Source: Gelidibacter sp035515035 (GTDB taxonomy: Bacteria > Bacteroidota > Bacteroidia > Flavobacteriales > Flavobacteriaceae). Taken from it: a DNA stretch of 23,619 nucleotides. The stretch spans positions 1 to 23,619 of the forward strand of contig NZ_DATJCA010000150.1 in NCBI RefSeq assembly GCF_035515035.1, in the 5' to 3' direction. This document shows, piece after piece, positions 1 to 7,449 of the stretch; positions within the stretch are counted from its first letter, which is position 1, and the number at the start of each line of letters is the position of its first letter. The translations under genes were made by a program, and so were the position numbers. The notes under the pieces were generated by a model. It saw only the letters and a list, made by a program, of their open reading frames with translations. It was not told the origin of the DNA and did no database searches.

Positions 1-384
1 TATAGTTGGATTTAGAACCTGTAGTCCATAGTAAATCATTGTTGGAATAATACCGCTAATCAGCCATGTACCGGCAAGTGCACCCACCATAAGAAGAATA
101 ATAATCGCGCTGGCAGTGGACTTAATGTTTTCTGATACTTCTTCTAACATTTGTCCAAAAGTAACTTTGTTGAATACGCCCACAACAGCGGCAACTGCGC
201 CTCCCAATAACAATATAAACTGATTGGAGCCACTTAAAGCATCACCTCCATAGACATAAACGTTATAAGCTAACATGCCCACCAGAGCAAATACAGGAAT
301 TAAAGCTTCCCAAATATTTAATTCCTTGTTTTCAACGATAAGTTCATCCTGAGGTTCTTTTGGTTTAATGTCTTGGCTCTGCAT
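1..384 (-). CDS. nhaC: Na+/H+ antiporter, NhaC family (N-terminal part only)
   Basis: The first 128 codons of a membrane protein, read on the minus strand, run off the left edge of the window. The start is the ATG at 382-384. After a hydrophilic N-terminus (residues 1-25, many Glu/Lys) there are membrane segments at about 27-45, 55-72 and 91-121. The stretch around 105-121 (GTW, then SG, then PTMIYYGL) is typical of NhaC-type antiporters, which exchange cytoplasmic Na+ for external H+ in the inner membrane. Full-length family members have roughly 450-500 residues, so most of the gene lies outside. A perfect -7 box (431-438) sits about 45 bp before the start, so it is probably the first gene of its transcript. 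Salt export fits a marine flavobacterium. The family call is by motif recognition and is fairly secure; the transported ion is inferred from the family. Confidence 0.85.
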   Translation of the reverse strand, partial: MQSQDIKPKEPQDELIVENKELNIWEALIPVFALVGMLAYNVYVYGGDALSGSNQFILLLGGAVAAVVGVFNKVTFGQMLEEVSENIKSTASAIIILLMVGALAGTWLISGIIPTMIYYGLQVLNPTI

Positions 385-430
385 ATGGGAAAAGGTTAAA
401 AATTTATGTACGTAATGTTACGATTTTCGA

Positions 431-438
431 CAAACCTA
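431..438 (-). promoter_or_regulatory. -7 promoter element for nhaC
   Basis: On the minus strand this reads TAGGTTTG, a perfect match to the Bacteroidota -7 consensus TAnnTTTG. It lies 46 bp before the nhaC start codon. No clear TTTG -33 element sits at the usual distance, so the assignment rests on the -7 box alone. Confidence 0.5.
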
Positions 439-657
439 TGCAAATCAATTTGGATGGTTACTTTTTTAGTAAATAATACGCAAACCAAAGCAGGCAAGAA
501 CTTAGATGCTCTCAGAAGCAGCTTATAAAGTGTTGATTTATAGCAGGTTTTGCCTCTTTCGCGGTCGTCTTTCTGTAATTTTAAATCGTCTTCTCTATAA
601 GTCCATTGTATTCTTAAATTGCTGTATTATAGTTATATAAATAATAGGTATAGCGTA

Positions 658-706
658 TCAACCTCGTGTCAACCTCGGGTATACTCCGTATATACCCGCA
701 GTTGAC
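658..706. repeat. Tandem TCAACCTCG repeat joined to a 16-bp inverted repeat
   Basis: TCAACCTCG occurs at 658-666 and again at 669-677 (period 11). The second copy begins the left arm of an inverted repeat. The arms are 668-683 and 691-706, and 14 of 16 positions are complementary. The outer part of each arm is GTCAAC/GTTGAC and the inner part CGGGTATA/TATACCCG, with a 7-nt centre. There is no T-tract, so it does not look like an intrinsic terminator. It is richer in G+C than its surroundings. It could be an operator for a dimeric regulator, a structured RNA element or a small dispersed repeat. Confidence 0.6.
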
Positions 707-769
707 CTATAGTCATCTTCAGATAAGCCAGTGAGAAACACTAGAGAAATGGAACTACGGGACCGAGTC

Positions 770-801
770 AAAACACTCAGCTTACTGAAAGTGAGTTTTT
801 T
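770..801. terminator. Rho-independent terminator, possibly bidirectional
   Basis: ACTCA (775-779) pairs with TGAGT (792-796), and CTT inside the stem pairs with AAG around an ACTGA loop. The stem is flanked by an A-run on the left and TTTTTT on the right. The better T-tract is on the plus strand. On the minus strand it would end the PLP-enzyme transcript, whose stop codon is about 37 bp away. Confidence 0.55.
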
Positions 802-837
802 GTATTTGAAATCCGCTAATGAAGGATGGATTTCCGG

Positions 838-2040
838 TTAATCTAAAATCTTAAGTTCTTTCATGCAAGCCTTCATCATGGTATAAGTTCTTTCAATATC
901 GGCATCCAATCCAATAGAAAAACGGATCAATCCATCGGTAAGTCCCATAGCTTTTTGTTCCTCTACAGGGATTTCCGAAGAGGTTGAACTGCCCGGTGCA
1001 GAAAATAAAGTCTTATAAAATCCTAGACTTACTGCAAGATAGCCTAAGTTTTGTTTTTGCATTAATTCCATTAATGCGTTGGCTTTTTCTAAAGAGCCCA
1101 CATCAAGAGTTAACATGCCGCCAAATCCGTACTTTTTATTCATCATGGAAGTGAACAGGTGATGGGAGGGATGTGATACCAATCCAGGATAGACTGTTTT
1201 CAAACCGGCTTTCTCAAAATTTTCGGCCAAATACTGCCCATTAAGACTGTGTTGTTGCATCCTAATATGTAAGGTTCGCAAATTCTTTAAAATAGATGCT
1301 GCCCTTAAGCTATCCATTGTTGCTCCCAACAACATACAAGCGCCATCATTAACGTTTCTTAAATCGTCGATAAACTCTTGACTGCCACAAATTACACCTC
1401 CTACAGTGTCACTGGAACCATTGATGAACTTGGTCAAGCTATGGATAACTACATCTGCTCCCAACTGCGCCGGTGAAATAGACAAAGGTGAAAACGTATT
1501 GTCAACTACGAGTTTTAAATTGTGTTTTTTAGCCAATTTTGACAACCCCACAATATCTGCAACCTCCAATAAAGGATTGCTTACCGATTCGCAATACAGG
1601 ACTTTTGTTTTTGGAGTGATGGCGGCTTCAACTACATCCAGTTTGGTAATGTCAACAAAGGAAGTTTCTATATTAAAACGAGGTGTGAAATTCTTTAGGA
1701 AAGCATAGGTGCCACCATAAATTGTCCGGCTTGAGACAATATGTTCTCCCGCACCACAAAGTTGCATTAAAACTGAGGTAATGGCACCCATTCCTGAAGC
1801 GGTCACATTTGCAGTTTCCGTCCCTTCCATTGCCGCCAAGGCTTGACCTAAATAGAGATTGGAAGGTGTGGAGTGGCGTGAATATAAATAGCAGCCATCA
1901 GCATTTCCTTCAAAAGTGTCAAACATGGTCTTTGCCGAAAGGAATGTATAGGTTGAGGAGTCAGAAATTGAAGGATTAACACCGCCAAATTCTCCAAAGT
2001 ATTGTAAATCTTGTATGTTGTTTGCTGGTTTAAATGCCAT
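838..2040 (-). CDS. Cys/Met-metabolism PLP-dependent enzyme, methionine gamma-lyase-like
   Basis: A 400-residue fold-type I PLP enzyme of the cystathionine gamma-synthase/methionine gamma-lyase family, cytoplasmic and of normal family length. Visible motifs are YSR at 53-55 (contacts PLP phosphate across the dimer), SGMGAI at 82-87, VVDNTF at 178-183 (Asp180 holds the PLP ring), SLTKF at 201-205 with the Schiff-base Lys204, and LIRFSIGLD at 371-379 (Arg373 for the substrate carboxylate). The active-site loop is IYGGTYAFL (107-115). True methionine gamma-lyases such as Pseudomonas putida MdeA have Cys at the second Gly position (Cys116), so this enzyme lacks that cysteine. It is divergent from an Lrp/AsnC regulator, the arrangement seen for mdeA-mdeR in Pseudomonas. 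This supports a sulfur amino acid gamma-lyase role, yielding 2-oxobutyrate, ammonia and a thiol. Cystathionine gamma-lyase or O-acetylhomoserine sulfhydrylase activity remains possible. Confidence 0.8.
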   Translation of the reverse strand: MAFKPANNIQDLQYFGEFGGVNPSISDSSTYTFLSAKTMFDTFEGNADGCYLYSRHSTPSNLYLGQALAAMEGTETANVTASGMGAITSVLMQLCGAGEHIVSSRTIYGGTYAFLKNFTPRFNIETSFVDITKLDVVEAAITPKTKVLYCESVSNPLLEVADIVGLSKLAKKHNLKLVVDNTFSPLSISPAQLGADVVIHSLTKFINGSSDTVGGVICGSQEFIDDLRNVNDGACMLLGATMDSLRAASILKNLRTLHIRMQQHSLNGQYLAENFEKAGLKTVYPGLVSHPSHHLFTSMMNKKYGFGGMLTLDVGSLEKANALMELMQKQNLGYLAVSLGFYKTLFSAPGSSTSSEIPVEEQKAMGLTDGLIRFSIGLDADIERTYTMMKACMKELKILD

Positions 2041-2073
2041 TATATTATTTTTATTTTAATTAGTTAATTGATT

Positions 2074-2105
2074 CAAATATCCTTTAAATTAGATGATTTA
2101 TCAAT
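2074..2105 (-). promoter_or_regulatory. Probable promoter of the PLP-enzyme gene
   Basis: On the minus strand TTG (complement of 2102-2104) is followed after 20 nt by GATATTTG (complement of 2074-2081). The latter matches the Bacteroidota -7 consensus TAnnTTTG at 5 of 6 fixed positions. The spacing is close to that of known Bacteroidota promoters, and the box lies 34 bp before the start codon. Confidence 0.45.
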
Positions 2106-2119
2106 ATATAGGTTGGTAT

Positions 2120-2136
2120 TTAGATTATATATCTAA
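2120..2136. promoter_or_regulatory. Candidate Lrp-family operator in the divergent promoter region
   Basis: TTAGAT (2120-2125) and ATCTAA (2131-2136) form a perfect 6-bp inverted repeat with a 5-bp AT-only spacer, midway between the divergent genes. Another TTAGAT lies at 2089-2094. Lrp/AsnC proteins bind AT-rich palindromes and often control their divergent neighbour. Such short repeats can arise by chance in DNA this AT-rich, so the call is tentative. Confidence 0.35.
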
Positions 2137-2174
2137 TTAAACCTTGTTCTATAGATTTTTTATAAATCATTTTC

Positions 2175-2182
2175 TACATTTG
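2175..2182 (+). promoter_or_regulatory. -7 promoter element for the Lrp/AsnC gene
   Basis: TACATTTG matches TAnnTTTG perfectly and ends 28 bp before the ATG at 2211. No TTTG -33 element is found at the usual distance. Confidence 0.5.
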
Positions 2183-2210
2183 TTTTAATTCCACTGAAAA
2201 TTTTTCTTTT

Positions 2211-2669
2211 ATGAATTTTGATCCCATCGATAAAAAGCTTCTAAAGTTGCTCCAAGCCAATAGTAAGCGAACCAATAAAGAACTTTCCATAATTCTTAAT
2301 CTCTCCGTAACGGCGGTGTATGAGCGGATAAGGAAATTGGAAAAAGAAGGCATCATCTCAAAATATGTCGCCTTACTTCAAAAGGAAAAAGCGAATAAAA
2401 ATTTTGTTGCGTTTTGCCATGTTAAATTGGTTCAACATACTCAAGACTATATTATTAAGTTTGAAAAAGAAGTGGCAAATCTTGCAGAAGTGATGGAATG
2501 TCACCATATTAGTGGTGATTATGATTATCTCTTAAAGGTTATTGTTTCAGATATGGAAGCCTTTAGGGAGTTTATGGTCAATAAATTAACTTCCATTAAC
2601 CATATTGGCAGTACGCATAGCATGTTTGTCATCAATGAAGTCAAACATACAACTGCCATAACTATCTGA
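2211..2669 (+). CDS. Lrp/AsnC family transcriptional regulator
   Basis: A 152-residue protein with the two-part Lrp/AsnC design. An N-terminal winged helix (about 4-60) begins with the family signature of Asp followed by KKLLKLLQANSKRT. A C-terminal RAM/AsnC ligand-binding domain (about 65-145) carries SGDYDYLLKV at 101-110, the strand-turn that binds small effectors, usually amino acids. Length is standard. The gene is divergent from the methionine gamma-lyase-like enzyme with a 170-bp shared promoter region containing an AT-rich palindrome. By analogy with MdeR in Pseudomonas putida it probably senses a sulfur amino acid and controls the enzyme gene. That link is inference from arrangement. 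A CPBP membrane protein follows after 5 bp. Confidence 0.88.
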   Translation: MNFDPIDKKLLKLLQANSKRTNKELSIILNLSVTAVYERIRKLEKEGIISKYVALLQKEKANKNFVAFCHVKLVQHTQDYIIKFEKEVANLAEVMECHHISGDYDYLLKVIVSDMEAFREFMVNKLTSINHIGSTHSMFVINEVKHTTAITI

Positions 2670-2674
2670 CCCAA

Positions 2675-3301
2675 ATGAATTCAGTCACCTATAAGCTTAC
2701 TGAGTTTTTCTTGATTTTTATAATCTTGCCAGTAAGTTTTGCCTTAGATTATCCATTTGTTATTAAAGCTTTTCTCACAGTTTCTGGTTTTGCTTATGTG
2801 GTCTATATCTTGTTGAAGGTGGAGAATAACAAATTCAGAATTGCACCCAACCTGCAATGGAGTCTCTTTTGGAAACATGTGGGCGTTAAATTATTGGTCA
2901 TTGCCTTTTTGACTATAGCATACATGCTGCTCACCGCAAAATCCGATCTGTTTCATGTGCTTTACCGCAAACCAAAGCTCTGGGTGGTCATTTTGTTTGC
3001 CTATGCCATGTTTTCAGTTTATCCACAAGAATTGATTTATCGCACTTTATACTTTCAAAGGTATAATTCCCTTTTTAAAAGTCGCTCACTTTTTATTTTC
3101 GTCAATGCTAGCGTGTTTTCATTGGGCCATATTTTCTACAGAAACCCCTTGGTGATGTTGATGACCTTTTTGGGAGGAATTCTTTTTGCCTTGACCTATG
3201 AGAAAACAGAATCGACGCTTTTGGTGTCTATTGAACACGCCATATACGGATGTTGGTTGTTTACGGTAGGGATGGGGCAGATGCTTGGATTTCCGAGTTG
3301 A
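2675..3301 (+). CDS. CPBP (CAAX protease/bacteriocin-immunity) family membrane protein
   Basis: A 208-residue inner-membrane protein with about six hydrophobic segments (8-25, 32-47, 71-88, 101-117, 138-155, 159-176) and a last one near 187-203. CPBP glutamic endopeptidase motifs are present in order: PQELIYR at 117-123 (Glu119, Arg123), FSLGH at 148-152 (His152) and a third conserved His at 188 in IEHAIYG. The usual first motif is EExxxR; here the first Glu is Gln118, while the second Glu is kept. Family members cleave peptides inside the membrane, but the substrate here is unknown. It starts 5 bp after the Lrp gene and is surely cotranscribed with it. This places a membrane protease in the transcriptional unit of an amino-acid-type regulator. 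Confidence 0.75.
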   Translation: MNSVTYKLTEFFLIFIILPVSFALDYPFVIKAFLTVSGFAYVVYILLKVENNKFRIAPNLQWSLFWKHVGVKLLVIAFLTIAYMLLTAKSDLFHVLYRKPKLWVVILFAYAMFSVYPQELIYRTLYFQRYNSLFKSRSLFIFVNASVFSLGHIFYRNPLVMLMTFLGGILFALTYEKTESTLLVSIEHAIYGCWLFTVGMGQMLGFPS

Positions 3302-3377
3302 TGGTTGTGGTTTAAAACTTAAAATTTTAGATTGATAAAATCGCAGGTTGTAATTCGGAAAAGGTCAATCAAAATCG

Positions 3378-3385
3378 TATTTTTG
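3378..3385 (+). promoter_or_regulatory. -7 promoter element for lpdA
   Basis: TATTTTTG is a perfect match to TAnnTTTG, 34 bp before the lpdA start. The nearest upstream TTG (3348-3350) is 27 bp away, too far for a standard -33 box. Confidence 0.5.
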
Positions 3386-3419
3386 TACTCAATTTTAACA
3401 AAGATCAAAAAACAATTTT

Positions 3420-4820
3420 ATGAATTCATATGATGTAGCCATTATTGGCTCTGGTCCTGGAGGATATGTAGCAGCAATCCGTTGTGCACAATTAGGCATG
3501 AAAACTGCAATTATTGAAAAATATGCAACCCTTGGTGGAACCTGTCTCAACGTTGGCTGTATTCCGAGTAAAGCGCTTTTAGATTCTTCGCATCATTATG
3601 AGGATGCCGTTAAGCATTTTGAAGAACATGGCATCGATATTCCTGGAGATATTAAAGTTAACCTAAAGCAAATGATTTCCCGTAAGCAAACGGTTGTTGA
3701 TCAAACTACTGGTGGTATTGACTTCTTGATGAAGAAGAACAAAATTGATGTATATCAAGGTTTGGGTTCTTTTAAAGACGCCACACATATCACCATCAAA
3801 GGTGAGAAAACAGAAGAGATTGAAGCAAAATACACCATTATTGCCACAGGTAGTAAACCATCTAATTTGCCTTTTGTTGAGTTGGATAAAGAGCGCATTG
3901 TCACTTCAACAGAGGCATTGAAACTAAAGGAAATCCCTAAGCATTTGATCGTTATTGGCGGTGGTGCTATTGGTTTGGAGCTAGGTCAGGTCTATAAAAG
4001 ATTGGGTTCAGAAGTGACCGTCATTGAGTACATGGACCGAATTATTCCTACTATGGATGCTGGGTTGTCAAGGGAATTGAACAAGGTATTAAAGAAATCA
4101 AAATTCAGCATCAATGTTTCTCACAAGGTAAAATCTGTTGAACGCAAAGGTGATGAGATCATTGTGAAGGCAGATAATAAAAAAGGTGAGGAAGTGGAGT
4201 TTAAAGGAGACTACTGTCTGGTTTCAGTAGGTCGTCGTCCTTACACCGACGGACTGAATGCAGAGGCTGCAGGCGTAAAATTGACGGATAGAGGTCAGGT
4301 AGAAGTCAATGAGCACTTGCAAACCAACGTTAAAAATATTTATGCTATTGGTGATGTGGTAAAAGGTGCCATGTTAGCCCATAAAGCTGAAGAAGAAGGT
4401 GTTTTTGTTGCAGAAACTTTAGCAGGACAAAAACCACATATTGATTATAATTTGATTCCTGGTGTAGTCTATACTTGGCCAGAAGTGGCCGCCGTTGGTA
4501 AAACAGAAGAAGAACTCAAAGAAGCAGGAGTAGAATATAAAACCGGACAGTTCCCAATGCGCGCTTTGGGTAGAAGTAGAGCAAGTATGGACCTGGATGG
4601 TTTTGTTAAGGTTCTTGCAGATAAGGAAACCGATGAAATTCTCGGCGTCCATATGATTGGTGCGCGAGCGGCAGATATGATTGCTGAAGCCGTTGTTGGA
4701 ATGGAATTTAGAGCCTCTGCTGAAGATATTTCACGTATCTCACATGCCCATCCAACCTATACAGAAGCATTTAAGGAAGCGGCTTTGGCGGCTACTGACG
4801 ACAGAGCCTTGCATATTTAA
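3420..4820 (+). CDS. lpdA: Dihydrolipoyl dehydrogenase (E3)
   Basis: A 466-residue pyridine nucleotide-disulfide oxidoreductase of normal E3 length. The FAD-binding GSGPGG lies at 10-15. The redox-active disulfide is Cys42/Cys47 in GGTCLNVGCIPS. ATGS (142-145) and the NAD-binding GGGAIG (180-185) follow, then a second FAD motif near 310-320 (IYAIGD). The C-terminal dimer-interface HAHPTYTE (442-449) supplies the catalytic His444-Glu449 pair. It reoxidises dihydrolipoamide with NAD+ in the pyruvate, 2-oxoglutarate and branched-chain 2-oxoacid dehydrogenase complexes and in glycine cleavage. It stands alone, with its own -7 box and a strong terminator 30 bp after the stop, so it is probably a shared E3 subunit made independently of any one complex. 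Confidence 0.97.
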   Translation: MNSYDVAIIGSGPGGYVAAIRCAQLGMKTAIIEKYATLGGTCLNVGCIPSKALLDSSHHYEDAVKHFEEHGIDIPGDIKVNLKQMISRKQTVVDQTTGGIDFLMKKNKIDVYQGLGSFKDATHITIKGEKTEEIEAKYTIIATGSKPSNLPFVELDKERIVTSTEALKLKEIPKHLIVIGGGAIGLELGQVYKRLGSEVTVIEYMDRIIPTMDAGLSRELNKVLKKSKFSINVSHKVKSVERKGDEIIVKADNKKGEEVEFKGDYCLVSVGRRPYTDGLNAEAAGVKLTDRGQVEVNEHLQTNVKNIYAIGDVVKGAMLAHKAEEEGVFVAETLAGQKPHIDYNLIPGVVYTWPEVAAVGKTEEELKEAGVEYKTGQFPMRALGRSRASMDLDGFVKVLADKETDEILGVHMIGARAADMIAEAVVGMEFRASAEDISRISHAHPTYTEAFKEAALAATDDRALHI

Positions 4821-4851
4821 GGCATCTGAGTTTATAAAGAGTACAAAAACA

Positions 4852-4883
4852 AAAAAGGCGAATGCATTTGCATTCGCCTTTTT
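4852..4883. terminator. Bidirectional rho-independent terminator
   Basis: The stem arms AAAAAGGCGAATGCA (4852-4866) and TGCATTCGCCTTTTT (4869-4883) are perfectly complementary, with an A-run on one side and a T-run on the other. It lies between the convergent lpdA and the unknown minus-strand gene and can serve both. Confidence 0.92.
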
Positions 4884-4885
4884 AT

Positions 4886-5476
4886 TTATACTTCTTGGAG
4901 TAAATCTATAATACGAAGTTTTTTATTGTAATCAACCTCGTTGACGTCTCGTATGAGACAATAGGCGTTTACCGCTTTGTCCTTTACCTTCTTGAAGAGC
5001 TCTTTCATGGTACAGGGACCATATTCCTTAGAACGTTGGATATAATAGAACTCATGTTCAGAGATCAGTTCGGATGCCTTTTTCAAATATTTTTCCTTTA
5101 AGAATTTCTGAACGTCATTCTTGTTGTTTATAGGCGCATTATAATTGCTGACGTTTATGAAAAACGAATAATCCTCTGATGCTTTCTGGTTTAAGACGAG
5201 AACATCTTTATCTTTATAAAACGCTTTGATCAGCACAATACCATCTTCAGTGGTAATGGACAGAAAGTTGGAATTTATAAAACTCCAACGGGTTTTGGTA
5301 ATTTCATCATTTTCAGAAATGACCAATTCATTGTTTGGTTTAAAAACGTACATTGCCCTGGCATCTTCAATGCCATTGATCAAAATCCATTCTTGATTTA
5401 TAAACTGATTGTCGTGGTGCAGTGAATAATCAAAAGGCTCTAAGTTTGGGACAATATTATATAAATAATTTCTCAA
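4886..5476 (-). CDS. Hypothetical protein with a GYF_2-like C-terminus, TTG start
   Basis: A 196-residue soluble protein without signal peptide or membrane segment. The N-terminal two thirds look like a small all-beta domain. The C-terminal part (about 142-196) begins FYYIQRSKEYGP, followed by MKELFK. This resembles the GYF_2/DUF4339 pattern of tyrosines, a GP pair and an EL helix, a module thought to bind peptides. The frame has no ATG at its head. A TAA lies seven codons upstream of TTG (5474-5476), and the first ATG is at residue 42, inside the folded region. TTG is therefore the likely start, although a frameshift near the 5' end is an alternative. It is convergent with lpdA and shares its terminator. 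Function unknown; the GYF_2 link is tentative. Confidence 0.65.
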   Translation of the reverse strand: MRNYLYNIVPNLEPFDYSLHHDNQFINQEWILINGIEDARAMYVFKPNNELVISENDEITKTRWSFINSNFLSITTEDGIVLIKAFYKDKDVLVLNQKASEDYSFFINVSNYNAPINNKNDVQKFLKEKYLKKASELISEHEFYYIQRSKEYGPCTMKELFKKVKDKAVNAYCLIRDVNEVDYNKKLRIIDLLQEV

Positions 5477-5643
5477 GACGGTAAAGAGGTTAGGTTAGAG
5501 ATGACTACATCAATTCTTTGAATTCTATTTAAAGCTACGAGATATTTTCCAAATCGCATCATTTGAACGATTTAGGGGAAGTTTTTTCAGATGAAATGTA
5601 AACTTTAAGGCGATTTATATGTTTGAAGGTTGAGTGTAAAAAT

Positions 5644-5674
5644 AAAAAAGGCGAAACTGTTCAGTTTCGCCTTT
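5644..5674 (-). terminator. Rho-independent terminator after the M28 peptidase gene
   Basis: The arms GGCGAAACTG (5650-5659) and CAGTTTCGCC (5662-5671) are perfectly complementary. On the minus strand the stem is followed by a run of T (complement of 5644-5649). It ends transcription about 28 bp after the stop codon of the upstream peptidase gene. The rest of 5477-5701 holds no gene or other signal that I can support. Confidence 0.9.
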
Positions 5675-5701
5675 CGGTATTTTATAGAAATGTGATCGAA
5701 T

Positions 5702-7270
5702 TTACTGGCTGATTTTATCAACGATAATACGATCTTTTCTGTTGGCCAATTCCCAGGCGGTGTAGAACACCAATTTTGTTCTGTTTTCCAACAAATCATA
5801 CTCAATCTTATCTGGCGTGTCAGAGGGTCTGTGGTAGTCGTCATGCGTGCCGTTAAAATAGAAAATGACGGGGACATTGTTCTTGGCAAAATTATAATGG
5901 TCAGATCTGTAGTAAAAACGGTTCGGATCATTTTCATCATTAAATGTATAATCTAAAGTAACATTCGCATATTTTTTATTCGCTTCTTCAGACACCTTGT
6001 GGAGGTCCGTACTCAATTTGTCAGAACCAATTAAATATACATAATTTCTATCGCCCTCACGTTTTGGATCTATTCTTCCGATCATGTCGATATTAAGATT
6101 GGCAATGGTGTTTTCAAGTGGAAAAATAGGCTCTACATCGGTATAATAACTGGACCCTAAAAGACCTTTTTCTTCACCGGTAACATGTAAAAACAAGATG
6201 GACCGCTTAGGGCCATGACCTGCATCCTTAGCCAATTTAAAAGCTTCGGCAATTTCCAATAGGGCCACAGTTCCTGAACCATCATCATCTGCGCCGTTAT
6301 ATATTTCGCCATCTTTAATACCTTCGTGATCTAAATGTGCGGATAGCACTAAAATTTCATCTGGCTTTTCAGAACCTTTAATGAATGCCAGTACATTTTC
6401 AGAATTCACATCTTCAGAATTGCTGGTCACTTTAATTTCTAAATTGGTTGCAAGGTTTTTTGATTTTTCATTGGTTTGAATGTCAGCTAAAATCGCTTTT
6501 CCTACCTTATCACTAATGAGCACTTGCACCATGGCATCTTGTTTGTCCTTAAGCCCAATACGACTGTCACGACCAGATTTAGCGGCAGCTTGCATAAAGT
6601 TTGAAACCATCTTTAAGTAAGCCTCGTCCATAACCAATAAGACTTTGGCTCCTTTAGTTTTTGCCACTTCTCTTTTAGATGACAGCGCCTGTCTTCCAAC
6701 CGACCATTTCGTGTCTTCTTTAGAACCAGAAGTGACATAGGTGCCATCCGCATTTTTTGGTTCGCCTGCTTTGATCAAAACAATTTTATCTTTAACGTCT
6801 AAACCAGTATAACTTGAATAATTCTCAGCTTCAATGCCATAACCAGCATATACAATATCAGAGGCCGTAATGGTTTGGGTTGAAGCGGCGCCAGCAGTTA
6901 CAAAATCAGTATAGTTTTCAAATGTTACACCATTGACGGTAATATCTGTTTCAGGAGACTTTTGGTTGAGCAAGGGCACATTTTGAAAGTAACTGCCGTT
7001 TGAGAGCGGCGAAGGAACGCCCAGTGCAATATATTGGTCCTTTAGAAATTCAACAGCCATTTTCTGGCCTTTTGAACCTGTATCACGACCTTCAAATTCG
7101 TCTGATGCGAAGGTGTATAACAGCTCTTTCAGCTCATCAGACGTAATACTGTTTCCGTATACTGTGGGATCAACTGAAACTGTGTTTTCAGTTTTTGTTG
7201 TCTGTTGAGGACTTGATCCGCAAGCAAAAATGCTCAGTGCAATACTGGCAATAATTAGTGACTTTTTCAT
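5702..7270 (-). CDS. M28 family zinc aminopeptidase lipoprotein with PA domain
   Basis: A 522-residue secreted peptidase. The N-terminus has two Lys, a hydrophobic core and a lipobox ending at Cys17 (SIFAC), so it should be a lipoprotein exported by Sec. A PA-type insert spans about 105-288. The M28 metallopeptidase domain (about 290-520) has the full set of metal and catalytic residues: His312 and Asp314 (SAHLDH), Asp328 (GADDDGSG), Glu366/Glu367 (TGEE), Asp395 (NIDMIGR) and His480 (THDDYH), with His458 in YYRSDHYNF. Such enzymes remove N-terminal residues from peptides outside the cytoplasm using two zinc ions. The gene lies 179 bp downstream of a shorter paralogue on the same strand and ends in a strong terminator. 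Preferred substrate cannot be told from sequence. Confidence 0.92.
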   Translation of the reverse strand: MKKSLIIASIALSIFACGSSPQQTTKTENTVSVDPTVYGNSITSDELKELLYTFASDEFEGRDTGSKGQKMAVEFLKDQYIALGVPSPLSNGSYFQNVPLLNQKSPETDITVNGVTFENYTDFVTAGAASTQTITASDIVYAGYGIEAENYSSYTGLDVKDKIVLIKAGEPKNADGTYVTSGSKEDTKWSVGRQALSSKREVAKTKGAKVLLVMDEAYLKMVSNFMQAAAKSGRDSRIGLKDKQDAMVQVLISDKVGKAILADIQTNEKSKNLATNLEIKVTSNSEDVNSENVLAFIKGSEKPDEILVLSAHLDHEGIKDGEIYNGADDDGSGTVALLEIAEAFKLAKDAGHGPKRSILFLHVTGEEKGLLGSSYYTDVEPIFPLENTIANLNIDMIGRIDPKREGDRNYVYLIGSDKLSTDLHKVSEEANKKYANVTLDYTFNDENDPNRFYYRSDHYNFAKNNVPVIFYFNGTHDDYHRPSDTPDKIEYDLLENRTKLVFYTAWELANRKDRIIVDKISQ

Positions 7271-7449
7271 TAAAATGTGAATTAATATGTAAGTGAAATG
7301 CGATAATACGAAAAACGCAAGAATTTAGGTTTTAAACCTCAATTCATTTAACAAACTTTAACAAAGTGCAGCATATGATAGCTGATTTTTATGGGATCGT
7401 ATCAGCAGTGGATTTTGAGTACTTCCTTGATCGGAATCTCTTAAAATGT

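Larger units (their letters stand above)
385..837. other. 453-bp intergenic region between nhaC and the PLP-enzyme gene
   Basis: No open reading frame here looks like a gene. The right part near 385-440 holds the nhaC promoter on the minus strand. The middle (about 450-660) is AT-rich and featureless to me. At 658-706 lie a short tandem repeat and a strong inverted repeat, listed separately. A terminator-like hairpin (770-801) and a second hairpin (arms GAAATCC at 808-814 and GGATTTC at 828-834) follow the PLP-enzyme stop codon. A small RNA running on the plus strand into the 770-801 hairpin is possible, but I see no matching promoter. Confidence 0.5.

Noticed and set aside
531..590. Possible third copy of the dispersed repeat (CAGGTTTTG and GCGGTCGTCTTTCT)
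   Set aside because: Only short pieces match and the spacing and right end (TTATCGGA) are absent; similarity is too weak to call.
668..706. Integron attC site
   Set aside because: The inverted repeat lacks the GTTRRRY/RYYYAAC core sites and there is no integrase or cassette array.
7381..7406. GCTGAT/ATCAGC hairpin between the two M28 genes
   Set aside because: The loop is 14 nt, the stem 6 bp and there is no T-tract on the minus strand, so a terminator is not supported.
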